Shown: piece after piece, positions 1 to 7,619 of the stretch
Position numbering within the stretch: position 1 is the stretch's first letter
Layout: the number at the start of each line of letters is the position of its first letter
Source: Daldinia sp. FL1419
Lineage: Eukaryota; Ascomycota; Sordariomycetes; Xylariales; Hypoxylaceae
Assembly: GCA_025201765.1 (NCBI GenBank)
Contig: MU623749.1
Coordinates: forward strand, 1-11,701
DNA: 11,701 nucleotides
Direction of reading: 5' to 3'
The notes under the pieces: generated by a model
The model's input: only the letters and a program-made list of their open reading frames with translations
Told to the model about the DNA's origin: nothing
Databases searched by the model: none
Translations under genes and position numbers: made by a program

Positions 1-345
1 TATATTATAATATAAAATAAATAAATAATAAAAATTAATTTCAAAATTAATTTCAAAATTAAATAAAATTAATAAAAATTAATAAACATCATAAATCTAT
101 ATTATAAATAAAATTATAAATAATATTTAAAGATTTATAAAATTATTTATTAATATATTATTTTACAATTTCCCATATTATAATATAATATAAATAAATA
201 ATAAAAATTAATTTTAATTAATATTAATATTAAATAAAATTAATGAATATTTAATATTATAAATAATTAAATAATTTTATAAAAATATAAAAATTCTTAT
301 GATTTCTTATATTATAAAAATTAATAATTAATAATATATATTAAT
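1..345. repeat. AT-only low-complexity DNA with a weak tandem duplication (period about 173 bp)
   Basis: The block is almost pure A/T. The opening TATTATAATATAA, AAATAAATAATAAAAATTAA stretch at about 4-45 recurs at about 177-220, suggesting a two-copy tandem duplication with a period near 173 bp. Within the first copy there is also a short doubled AAATTAATTTC motif. Such low complexity makes chance similarity likely, so this is a weak call. No gene, RNA or site is visible here. Confidence 0.35.
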
Positions 346-722
346 CCTAACTAAATAATTTTTAAAGAAATTTATTAATATAATTTCTTATTTAATAATA
401 TAATATCCAAATTTAAGAATATAAAAGACTTTATACCATAAAAAGCCACAGGTACACACATAAGGCATATAAAAAATCCTAAACCATTTTAATTTATTAT
501 ATTAATTTAAAATTTACTTAAAAATATTAATAATTAATATTATTCAAAAATTAATTAAATTTATAGTTTTTTAAGATATTTTATATATATTTCCAATTGG
601 AAATAATTGTACAATAATGGAAAATATCCAAAAATATGGATCTTTCTTTTGAATTCTTTGTAAGTTCATTGGTCAATTAGGATTGTGGCGCAACTAATAA
701 AATAAGAAAGATATAGATATAA
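345..722 (-). repeat. Dispersed repeat X, copy 1 (inverted relative to copy 2 at 7213-7550)
   Basis: Read on the minus strand from 722 downward, this segment is collinear with 7213-7550 on the plus strand. The match begins sharply with CTATATCTTTCTTATTTTAT, continues through a GCACCACAATCCTAA-like block (here GCGCCACAATCCTAA), a TTTTCCATTATTGTACAA block and a long AATATTAATTATTAATATTT block, and ends in a GTGTGTACCTGTGGCTTTTT block. Differences are mostly C/T and G/A. The sharp edge is on the 722 side, and homology fades near 345. No open reading frame is shared between the two copies, so the repeat is probably non-coding or a decayed transposon end. The family could not be named. Confidence 0.75.
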
Positions 723-760
723 AAACTTTATAAAAGTAATCTTTAAAAAATTATATATAT

Positions 761-878
761 TTTGGGTTAATTAGGTAAAAAAATAACTTTTAAAAATTTA
801 TTTATATTTAAAAAAATGTATAAACCTTAAAAAAGGGGGTGGATCAATAGGGTCCTTTAGGGTAGCTTTTATTATTTA
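761..878 (+). repeat. Isolated fragment of the Y/Z array family
   Basis: From GGGTTAATTAGGTAAAAAAA to GGTAGCTTTTATTATTTA this segment parallels 7797-7910 in direct orientation (AATTGATTAGGTAAGAAAG ... GGAATAGCTTTTATTATATA). It also resembles the GAGTTGATCAAATAGGAAAA portion of the Y units at 3700-4750. It lies just outside the sharp edge of repeat X copy 1, so array sequence and X are neighbours in both places. Confidence 0.6.
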
Positions 879-1083
879 ATTACATTATTTTGGTTTAAAA
901 TTCTTTAAAGTTAATAATATTAAATTTTAATAAATTAATCTTAATTAAAAGAACTAAAAAAATTATATAATCAAATTATAACCAAATTAATTAAATATTA
1001 TATAAATTAAAATAAGAAAAAGAAAAAAAAATCTAAACTCCCCAAATCTTTTAATCATTATATATATAATTATTAATCTTTAA
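879..1083. other. AT-rich spacer, no feature seen
   Basis: Only A/T-rich low complexity and short homopolymers (an A9 run near 1022-1030) are visible. I saw no coding frame, repeat partner or RNA. Confidence 0.5.
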
Positions 1084-1297
1084 ATGCTTTTTGTTTTTAT
1101 TAAATGTTTGTTGGTTTCGTTCATATGTTTATCTACTTGATTGATTATTGTTTTTAAATTATATATAGTTAAAAATTTATTTAAATGCTTCCCATCTTGG
1201 CTATTCTAATGATATATTAGGCTGCAATCTAATTGCTGACTTTGCTGGTATTTTTTCAAGCTATGTGTATAGATTGGATCCTTATCTTTCAAAGTAA
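1084..1297 (+). pseudogene. Possible gene relic or small two-exon gene, function unknown
   Basis: This island has more mixed base composition than its surroundings. An ATG at 1084 opens an 18-codon hydrophobic frame (MLFVFIKCLLVSFICLST, stop 1138-1140) that resembles a signal peptide. A separate frame is open from 1169 to the stop at 1295-1297 (42 codons, no ATG) and reads as balanced protein sequence, including HLGYSNDILGCNLIADF and later YVYRLDPYLSK. A 55-base GT...AG interval, 1114-1168, would join the first ten codons to this frame in phase 0, a size typical of fungal introns, but no strong branch site is visible. I recognise no family or domain. It may be a decayed exon, a transposon-gene remnant or chance. 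Confidence in a real coding origin is low. Confidence 0.22.
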
Positions 1298-1715
1298 ACA
1301 ACTCGTTACAATCTATATATTATACAATTATTTAATTATAAATTTTTTAAAATATCATTCTAAATTAGCTTTAATATATATTTATTACTTTATTTTATAC
1401 TATATATCCTGATTAATTTACTCTTAAATAAATAGATAATTTTATTAATTTTTAACATTTTCTTTTATAATACCTACTTTAATAATAATTCACTCTTAAT
1501 TAACTTAACAATTTTGATAATTGTTAATATTAATATTACTCTTAATACAAAGTTATTAATTACTTATATTATTGCTAATTTAGCTAATAATTTTATATAA
1601 TTATTAAATTTTCATAATAATCACCATTTTTAATTATAACAATTGACTTTCATAACTTATACTTAATTATATATAATATATAAGTATATTAAAATCCATA
1701 AGTCCAATTATCTCT
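1298..1715. other. AT-rich spacer, no feature seen
   Basis: The sequence is A/T-rich with scattered TTAATTA and TAATAATT words. No ORF of note, tandem repeat or RNA was found by eye. Confidence 0.5.
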
Positions 1716-1808
1716 CTAAATGACTATAGGAATCATATGCAATTCCTTAAGGATAGGCTCTCCTAACTTCTGAAGTGCTATAATCATTTGCTCCTTAATA
1801 CAATTAAT
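1716..1808 (-). pseudogene. Short coding-like fragment on the minus strand, function unknown
   Basis: On the minus strand a 30-codon frame is open from a stop at 1809-1811 to the TAG at 1716-1718, with an ATG at 1785-1787. The last 23 residues include MIIALQKLGEPILKELHMIP, which has a normal amino-acid mix and would form an amphipathic helix. It lies in a local island of higher GC (about 1700-1800). No partner exon, splice site or domain could be identified. It may be a relic of a transposon or host exon left in decayed DNA, or simply a chance frame. Confidence 0.18.
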
Positions 1809-2793
1809 TTACTACTCTAATCCCTAATAAATTAAATTAAAAACTTATAAACAATATTTTTTTAAGGTATAAGTTATAAGAAAGAAAGGATTTTAATTAT
1901 AAGTCATTATTACTTATATATATTTTAAATTAAATAAATCTATATGTATTAATAAAAATAATATTTAAATCTTTTATTATATAATTTTAAATATTCATAA
2001 ATTAAAATTTATATTAATTTCCTTTTATAGAAAATTCCCTAATCAAATATATTACATATAGTTAACTGTTAAAACATTATAATATAAAAATTATTTAATT
2101 ATTACTTTATAATGTATAATTATAAGGCCTATATTAATATCAATAATAAATTATTTTACCAGTAATTTGTATTAATTTTTTATGATATTATAACATTTTT
2201 AATTAATTAATCAAATATTGGTGTGAGGCCTTAAACTTTTTTAATATTTATATCTAACCAAAAAAACGGGTTTTTATATTTAATTAATTCATTATATTTA
2301 ATTAAATGAACAATATCTATAAAGGTCTGCAATAATTTAATCACTTTGTTATAAATACTTAAAACTAATAAACTAACCATATTATTAATTTAATAATAAT
2401 TTAATAACAACTTGGCACTGTAAGATATTATTAAATTAATATTGGTAACTAATAACAATATTAATATAAAATATATGTTATATAAATCACCTTAACCTAA
2501 TCAAGTAAAATATAAGTTTATAAAAGATATAATTATATTATAAAAGAAAAAAAAGAATGTTATAAAAATATTAAAGATAGAAAGATGAATTAATAGTATT
2601 TTTATACTCCAATTCATAATTATTGTTATTCAAATCAATAAGTACTTATTAGTTGCAACTATAACTTTTATATGATATATATACTTTAAATTTATACATA
2701 AATATTAAACAACATTTTTCAACAATTTAATTATATTAATTATAAATAATATCTTTTGTCTTAATACACCATAATTTAATACCATGATTTTTG
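1809..2793. other. Long AT-rich stretch without a gene
   Basis: Nearly 1 kb of TA-rich low complexity. Slightly less AT-rich words occur near 2220-2340 (GGTGTGAGGCC, AAAAAACGGGTTTTT) and 2400-2420 (CAACTTGGCACTG). I could not link them to a repeat, RNA or ORF. Confidence 0.5.
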
Positions 2794-2836
2794 TCCTTCT
2801 TTTCTCTCTTTCTCCCTTTTTTTCCCTCCTTTCCCT
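2794..2836 (+). other. 43-base pure polypyrimidine tract
   Basis: Every base from 2794 to 2836 is C or T on the plus strand. CT-rich tracts precede transcription starts in many filamentous fungi, and long polypurine/polypyrimidine tracts can form triplex (H-DNA). No credible ORF follows downstream, so a promoter role cannot be supported here. The small ATG frame at 2784-2852 is only a translation of the tract. Confidence 0.6.
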
Positions 2837-2993
2837 AAGGCTTATTCTTTAACTTTTTCAATTTAAAACACTTTGCCACATTTAATCAAATATTAATTAA
2901 CAAACCTTTAGAATATCTTCTTAATTTAAGCCAATAAATATAAACTCTTTAAATAATAATTCCATATCAATAATATTATTAATTAATACTTTA

Positions 2994-3028
<35 letters not shown>
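2994..3028 (+). repeat. (AAT)n microsatellite
   Basis: About 35 bases of uninterrupted AAT trinucleotides, roughly 11-12 units. It probably arose by slippage. The same trinucleotide forms the tails of the SINE-like copies A and C, so a decayed retroelement tail is an alternative origin, but no element body is recognisable beside it. Confidence 0.85.
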
Positions 3029-3030
<2 letters not shown>

Positions 3031-3500
3031 TAAATAATTAATTTTTAATTATTGTTCCATTATTTAATTATATTTTTACAATATAATTTAATTAAATTAA
3101 CAATATAGATAAATTAAAAAAATATTAGAAATCAATTGTTTATATTAATCCTTTCTTTAATTTCCATTATTTTATAAATCTTTTTCAAAATATCCTAAAT
3201 AAATCCTAACTAATTAAAACATCTAAATATTTAATATAATAGAATTTAAAATCCTTAATAATATTATATTTAATTATTATATTCAATAAGAAATCATTAA
3301 TATCAATTTTTGGAAGAATAATCTTTATTATCTTTATTATTATAATATAACTTTATTATAATCATTTAAATAACTTATTATATATATCAATATTTATAAA
3401 AGTAGTTTTATTAATAAATATATAATCAAAATTTTAATTAATTTTTATTATATAAAAGATCTAATAACTCAAATATTTAATTATCTAAATGAAGTTCTTT
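3029..3500. other. AT-rich spacer, no feature seen
   Basis: Low-complexity A/T sequence up to the edge of repeat Y copy 1. No reading frame or repeat partner was found. Confidence 0.5.
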
Positions 3501-3555
3501 ATCTAGGATGAAGTCTAGTATATTATATTGAAATTTTTTAATAAATTATTATGTG

Positions 3556-3617
3556 AAATTGATAAGTAATTGATAAGAATTGATAAGAATTAATAAGGTG
3601 GTTGATAAGTTGATAAG
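3556..3617 (+). repeat. TTGATAAG minisatellite (Y copy 1)
   Basis: Five to six imperfect 9-11 bp units built on AATTGATAAG, for example AATTGATAAGTAATTGATAA, ending in GTTGATAAGTTGATAAGGGG. It occupies the same place in repeat Y as the longer minisatellite at 8827-8936, so it is part of the element and varies in copy number. Confidence 0.8.
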
Positions 3618-4647
3618 GGGTAAAAGAATTAAATTAAAAATTTAAAATTTAAAAAAATATTTATGATTGGGTGTATTTTTTTTATTAATAAAAATTTGAG
3701 TTAATTAAGTAGGAAAATAAATTTTGGAGGTTTATTTATATTATATATGAGTTTTAATAGTTTTTGCAGGATATGTCTTAACCTTATATTTTTATTATAT
3801 AAAATTTTATGGTTTTAAAAATTAACGATTTTATATTTAAGAACTTAAACTGATCAAATAAGAAAATAATTTTTAAGGAACTTTAATAATTTTTACAGGA
3901 TATGCTTTAATCTTACATTTTTATTGTACAAAGCTCTATGGAAAAATTAATAATTTTATCTTTAAAAATTTGAGTTGATCAAATAGGAAAACAACTTCTA
4001 AAGAACTCTAATAACTTTTGCAAAATATACCTTAACCCTACACTTTTATTATACAAAACTTTATAGAAAAATTAATAATTCTATTTTTAAAAACTTAAGA
4101 ACTCAAGTTAATTAGATAGGAATATAATTTTTAGAAGTTTATTTATATTGAACAAAAATTTAATTAAACAAGAGCTTTAATAATTCTTGCAAGATATGCC
4201 CTGCAATTTTATTATATAAATTTTTATTAAAAATTAATAATTTTGTATTTGAAAACTTAAACTAATCAAATAGGAAAACAACTTCTAAAGGTTTATTTAT
4301 ATTAAGCATAAACTTTAATAGTTATTGTAGGATATACCCTAACCCTACATTTTTATTATATAAATCTTTATCGAAAAATTAATAATTCTATATTTGAAAA
4401 TTTAAATTAATTAAATAAGAAAATAATTTTTGGAGGTTTATTTATATTAAACATAAACTTTAATTAAATAACAGTTTTAATTGAATAGGAGTTCTTGTAG
4501 GATATGCCCTACAGTTTTATTGTACAAAACTTTATGGAAAAACTAACAATTTTATATTTGAAAACTTGAGCTGATCGATCAAACAGGAAAATAATTTTTG
4601 AGGGTTTATTTACATATCAAAAAACTTATAAAAAGGTTAGATTAGCA

Positions 4648-4664
4648 GATTTCATCCTGGCCCT
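4648..4664 (-). repeat. Inverted copy of the repeat Y end motif
   Basis: GATTTCATCCTGG at 4648-4660 is, in reverse complement, CCAGGATGAAATC. This matches the left end of Y copy 2 (CCAGGACGAAATC at 8773-8785) at 12 of 13 positions and that of copy 1 (3503-3515) at 11 of 13. Partial agreement continues beyond (CTGCT against CCGGT). It may mark an inverted terminus about 1.16 kb from the left end, but array units continue past it and copy 2 shows no equivalent. Confidence 0.4.
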
Positions 4665-4858
4665 ATTACCCTAACTTATTGTTATAGAAAAATTAATAAT
4701 TTTATGTTTGAGAACTTAAGTTGATCAGATAAGAAAATAATTTTTGATAGCTTATTTATATATTAAAAAACCTATGGAAACCTTAAAAGGATTATTTCTA
4801 TGAAAGTTAATAAAATTTTGTAACTTCAATTACATAATTATATAATAACCTTCTGTAA

Positions 4859-4872
4859 CCCCCCCCCCCCCC
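4859..4872 (+). repeat. C14 homopolymer
   Basis: Fourteen consecutive C in DNA that otherwise has very little C or G, followed by T3A8. On the minus strand this is a G14 run able to form a G-quadruplex. It sits exactly where repeat Y copy 1 ends. Length errors at such a homopolymer are common in sequencing. Confidence 0.8.
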
Positions 4873-4889
4873 TTTAAAAAAAATCAAAA

Positions 4890-5012
4890 AAAAAAAAACC
4901 TTATATAATTAAGGTGACTTAATTATAAAAATAATTAAAAAAAATAAAAATAAAAAAAACCTTATATAATTAGGGTAATTTAATTATAAAAATAATTAAA
5001 AAAAGAAATTTA
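4890..5012 (+). repeat. Two-copy tandem duplication, period 61 bp
   Basis: CCTTATATAATTAAGGTGAC, AATTATAAAAATAATTAAAA from about 4899 is repeated from about 4960 as CCTTATATAATTAGGGTAAT, AATTATAAAAATAATTAAAA. The start-to-start distance is 61 bp. The two copies differ mainly at an AAGGTGACT / AGGGTAATT stretch. Confidence 0.75.
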
Positions 5013-5760
5013 ATTAAAAACATAAGAATAATTTTAAACTTTATAAAAAATATTTTTAATCATTTAATTTTAAAACTTATATTAATATATAATTATTTTT
5101 TAATTATTATACTTTTCTTAATAAAAATAATTATAATAATTATTTCTATATTATAAAAAAATATAATCTTTAAATTCCAGAATTTTATTTCCTTTATATA
5201 TAAGCTAATTATCTCCCTCCCTTTCATAAAAATGTAACTAAAAAGAACTCCTCAATTATAAACAAATAGTTATAATAATTAGAAACTAATAAGGAAAATA
5301 TTTTCATTTTAAATATAAAAAAAATAACAACATCAAAATATTACTATATAACCAATATAACAACCTAATTATTAATATATATAAAATTTAAAAAATAAAT
5401 AAAAATAAAAATAAAAAAATTAAATTTTTTTAATCCAATATATATTCTTAACTATAAGTATAATCATTATAGTAAACTTTAATAAGTTTTTTTTTCTTTT
5501 AATTATATATTTTGTAATAATTTTTAATATATAATTTATTTTTAACCCATCTCTTAATAACTTTATAGAATTAAATAAATAAATAGTTATTAATTATTTT
5601 AATTAATACCTATTCTATATACAATACTTTTTCCATAATCTTTTGATTGATCCTTCTAAAAACATTATATATGTAATTATTAGGGTAAATATTCATAATC
5701 TCTACTTCCTTAATTTCCTTAAAAATTATAATATAATTTTTAATTAAATTAATAATTTTA
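5013..5760. other. AT-rich stretch without a gene
   Basis: Low-complexity A/T sequence with a few pyrimidine-rich words (ATCTCCCTCCCTTTC near 5211-5225). No repeat partner or coding frame is supportable. A short minus-strand frame crossing 5610-5807 starts inside the neighbouring repeat and is not a gene. Confidence 0.5.
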
Positions 5761-6132
5761 GTAAGACCCCGGCCCTCCCCCGGAACAACCTCTTTACGAT
5801 GCAGCAATACTTTTATTATCTATAAAAAAAAATAAAACCATCTTGAACTTCATTATCGCCCTACACCCGGGTTATTACCACATTATTTCACAAAATTTAG
5901 ATATTATAACATATAAAATGTTTTTCCATATTAAAATTTAATTATTTTTATTAAAAAGTAAATTTTAATAAGAATATAAAGTGAAATTAAAGTTATAATA
6001 ATGTAATTTATTTGGATAAGTAGTAAGTAGGTTTTCTCCGGAACACGGTTCCTACCCAGAACAAATATTAAAAGATGGACCGGATATCTGTAATATATTC
6101 TAGGTAAATCGGGGTAGTAATAAATAAAATAA
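5761..6132 (+). mobile_element. SINE-like short retroelement, copy A
   Basis: A comparatively GC-rich element beginning GTAAGACCCCGGCCCTCCCC and ending with CGGGGTAGTAATAAATAAAA plus a (TAA)n tail. The reverse complement of 10108-10471 aligns with it throughout, and both copies start at the same ACCCCGG position, which argues for a complete short element rather than randomly truncated LINE ends. Near the 3' end GGAACACGGTTCC can fold as a 5-bp stem with a 3-base loop. TAATAATTTTA occurs immediately before (5750-5760) and after (6133-6143), a possible 11-bp target-site duplication, though in AT-rich DNA this may be chance. No canonical RNA polymerase III A or B box is evident (GGTTCCTACCC at about 6050 is only vaguely B-box-like), and there is no ORF. 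A solo LTR or LINE 3' end remains possible. Confidence 0.6.
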
Positions 6133-6143
6133 TAATAATTTTA

Positions 6144-6968
6144 ATAATATTAAATAAAGTAAGATCTTTATTAAAATCTCTAAAAAATTTTTTATAAAAT
6201 TATTCTTACATTTTTATTTAAATCTTTTTTTTATAAATTTAATTAATAATAGAGTTATCTTTATTAAGTTTAATTAATTTTTTTTTAAATCTTTTTAAAA
6301 GAATTCTTATAAAAAGTAATTTATTATATTTAAATTAAAAATATAAATATAAAAGATTAAGAAATACTTAATTTATCTAATAATGATAAACTAGGATGAC
6401 AGAACTAAAATGAAATTTGTTAATCCCTTTATTTTATAATCTTTCTAAAATTTTACAATAACCTATTTTATGGATTTTTTTTTAAAAAACCATTTAAACT
6501 TTTTTAAATTTTACAATTATATGAAAAAGGTTAATTTTATTTAAATTTTTTTTTCTTTTTTAAATAATTATATTCTTTCTTCCTTTAATTACTGCTTTTA
6601 TTTTTAAAATTATTATTAAAATTAATATTAAATTTAGATAGTGGAGGAGTAAATAGATAAAATAATAGGAATTATTTAACTTATTTACATTTAATAAATT
6701 TTTTAAATTTATATTTAAAATTATTTTTAAAATTAATTATTATTAGTTTATTATAATTAGATTTATTAAAAGGGTAATTAATTTAATTAAGATATATTAT
6801 TTTACCTTTTTAAATAAATTAAATTAAATTTATATTATTATTATTTTATATAAATTTATTATAAATATATTTCCATCTTAAATTTAGAAGTAATTTTTAA
6901 TATAAATTAAAAAAAGTAATTAGAAATAATATTATTTAAATAAAAAATTAGATTAAAGGAGGTCCAAT
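6144..6968. other. Long AT-rich stretch without a gene
   Basis: About 0.8 kb of TA-rich low complexity with T-runs. The only less AT-rich words are near 6388-6415 (AACTAGGATGACAGAAC) and 6640-6655 (AGTGGAGGAGTAAAT). AACTAGGATGA is a short echo of the repeat Y end motif CTAGGATGA, too short to call. Confidence 0.5.
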
Positions 6969-7076
6969 TTATACCTTTTTAAATTCTTTATCAGATTTTA
7001 CCTTTAAATGAAATTTCATAGAGAAAGGATGTGAAGTTATTGGAATGCAATATAAAATAGTGTTATTAAAGATTAA
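6969..7076 (-). pseudogene. Short coding-like fragment on the minus strand, function unknown
   Basis: A 35-codon frame on the minus strand lies between stops at 7077-7079 and 6969-6971. It reads NTILYCIPITSHPFSMKFHL and then a lysine-rich end, with an ATG at 7017-7019. Amino-acid composition is less biased than in random AT-rich DNA, and the segment is a small island of higher GC. No domain or family is recognised. A decayed exon is possible and chance is equally likely. Confidence 0.15.
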
Positions 7077-7212
7077 TTAAGTAAAATGAATAAATAAATA
7101 TTATAGATAAATATTATTTAATTATTAAAAAAGTTAATTGTGGAATAGATATTTTTATTTGTATAAATATAATATATTCTTTTGTAATATTTAATTTATT
7201 AATTTATATTAA

Positions 7213-7550
7213 TCTATATCTTTCTTATTTTATTAATTGCACCACAATCCTAACTAACCAATTAATTCCCAGAGAAATCCCCCGCAATTTCAGACATTTT
7301 CAACTACTATACAACAGCCTCCAATCAGAAACACATACAATTTATCTTAAAAAACCACAAATTCAACTATCTTTCAAATAATATTAATTATTAATATTTT
7401 TAATTAAATTTCAAATTAATATATTAAATCAAAATAATTTTAGATTTTTTTTGTACCTCGTGCGCGCGTTTGTGACTTTTTGTGGTGTATAACTTTTTTG
7501 GTTAAATATGAGCTTATATTAGTAAATTTCCCTTAAAATTGTTTAATTAA
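7213..7550 (+). repeat. Dispersed repeat X, copy 2
   Basis: This is the better preserved copy of the repeat whose inverted partner is 345-722. It begins TCTATATCTTTCTTATTTTA, then GCACCACAATCCTAACTAAC, a block with GAAATCCCCCGCAATTTCAG, TTTTCAACTACTATACAACA, and near 7459-7468 the CpG run CGTGCGCGCG followed by TTTGTGACTTTTTGTGG. In the partner the CpG run reads as TG/CA-type decay products. A frame open through 7093-7380 lacks any ATG and is interrupted in the partner copy, so the repeat gives no sign of coding. Confidence 0.75.
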
Positions 7551-7619
7551 GATATTAAATAAGAATTTTAATTACTATTAAACAAAAACTCTAATTAAAC
7601 AGGAATTTTAATAGTTATT

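Larger units (their letters stand above)
3503..4800 (+). repeat. Dispersed repeat Y, copy 1 (minisatellite head plus degenerate unit array)
   Basis: This is collinear with 8773 to about 10100 in the same orientation. It starts with CTAGGATGAAGTC (copy 2: CCAGGACGAAATC), then GTATATTATATTGAAA-like sequence, a TTGATAAG minisatellite, a TTTATGATTGGGTGTAT block (copy 2: TTTATGATTAGGTATAT), and an array of degenerate units. Each unit has the order: TTGAGTTGATCAAATAGGAA-like box, GTTTATTTATATTAAACATA, GGATATGCCCTAACCCTAC-like box, TTTTATTATACAAAACTTTA, AAAAATTAATAATTTTAT. GGATATGCCC-type boxes fall at about 3769, 3898, 4022, 4191, 4330 and 4500, with a degenerate one near 4661, so unit length varies from 124 to 170 bp. 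No ORF survives in it. It could be a decayed non-autonomous transposon with internal tandem units or a satellite-like block. Confidence 0.8.

Noticed and set aside
2784..2852. 22-codon hydrophobic frame (MIFVLLFSLSPFFSLLSLRL)
   Set aside because: It is entirely a by-product of the pyrimidine tract.
3556..3617. CRISPR-like array
   Set aside because: The repeats are contiguous 9-11 bp units without unique spacers, so this is a minisatellite.
5610..5807. 65-codon minus-strand frame
   Set aside because: It begins inside SINE-like copy A and runs into AT-rich spacer with a lysine/isoleucine/asparagine-rich translation. It has no domain and is not kept in copy B.
7093..7380. Open frame of about 95 codons with no ATG, overlapping repeat X copy 2
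   Set aside because: Its last 40 codons look protein-like (PREIPRNFRHFQLLYNSLQS), but the aligned inverted copy at 480-700 contains stops in that frame, and there is no start codon.
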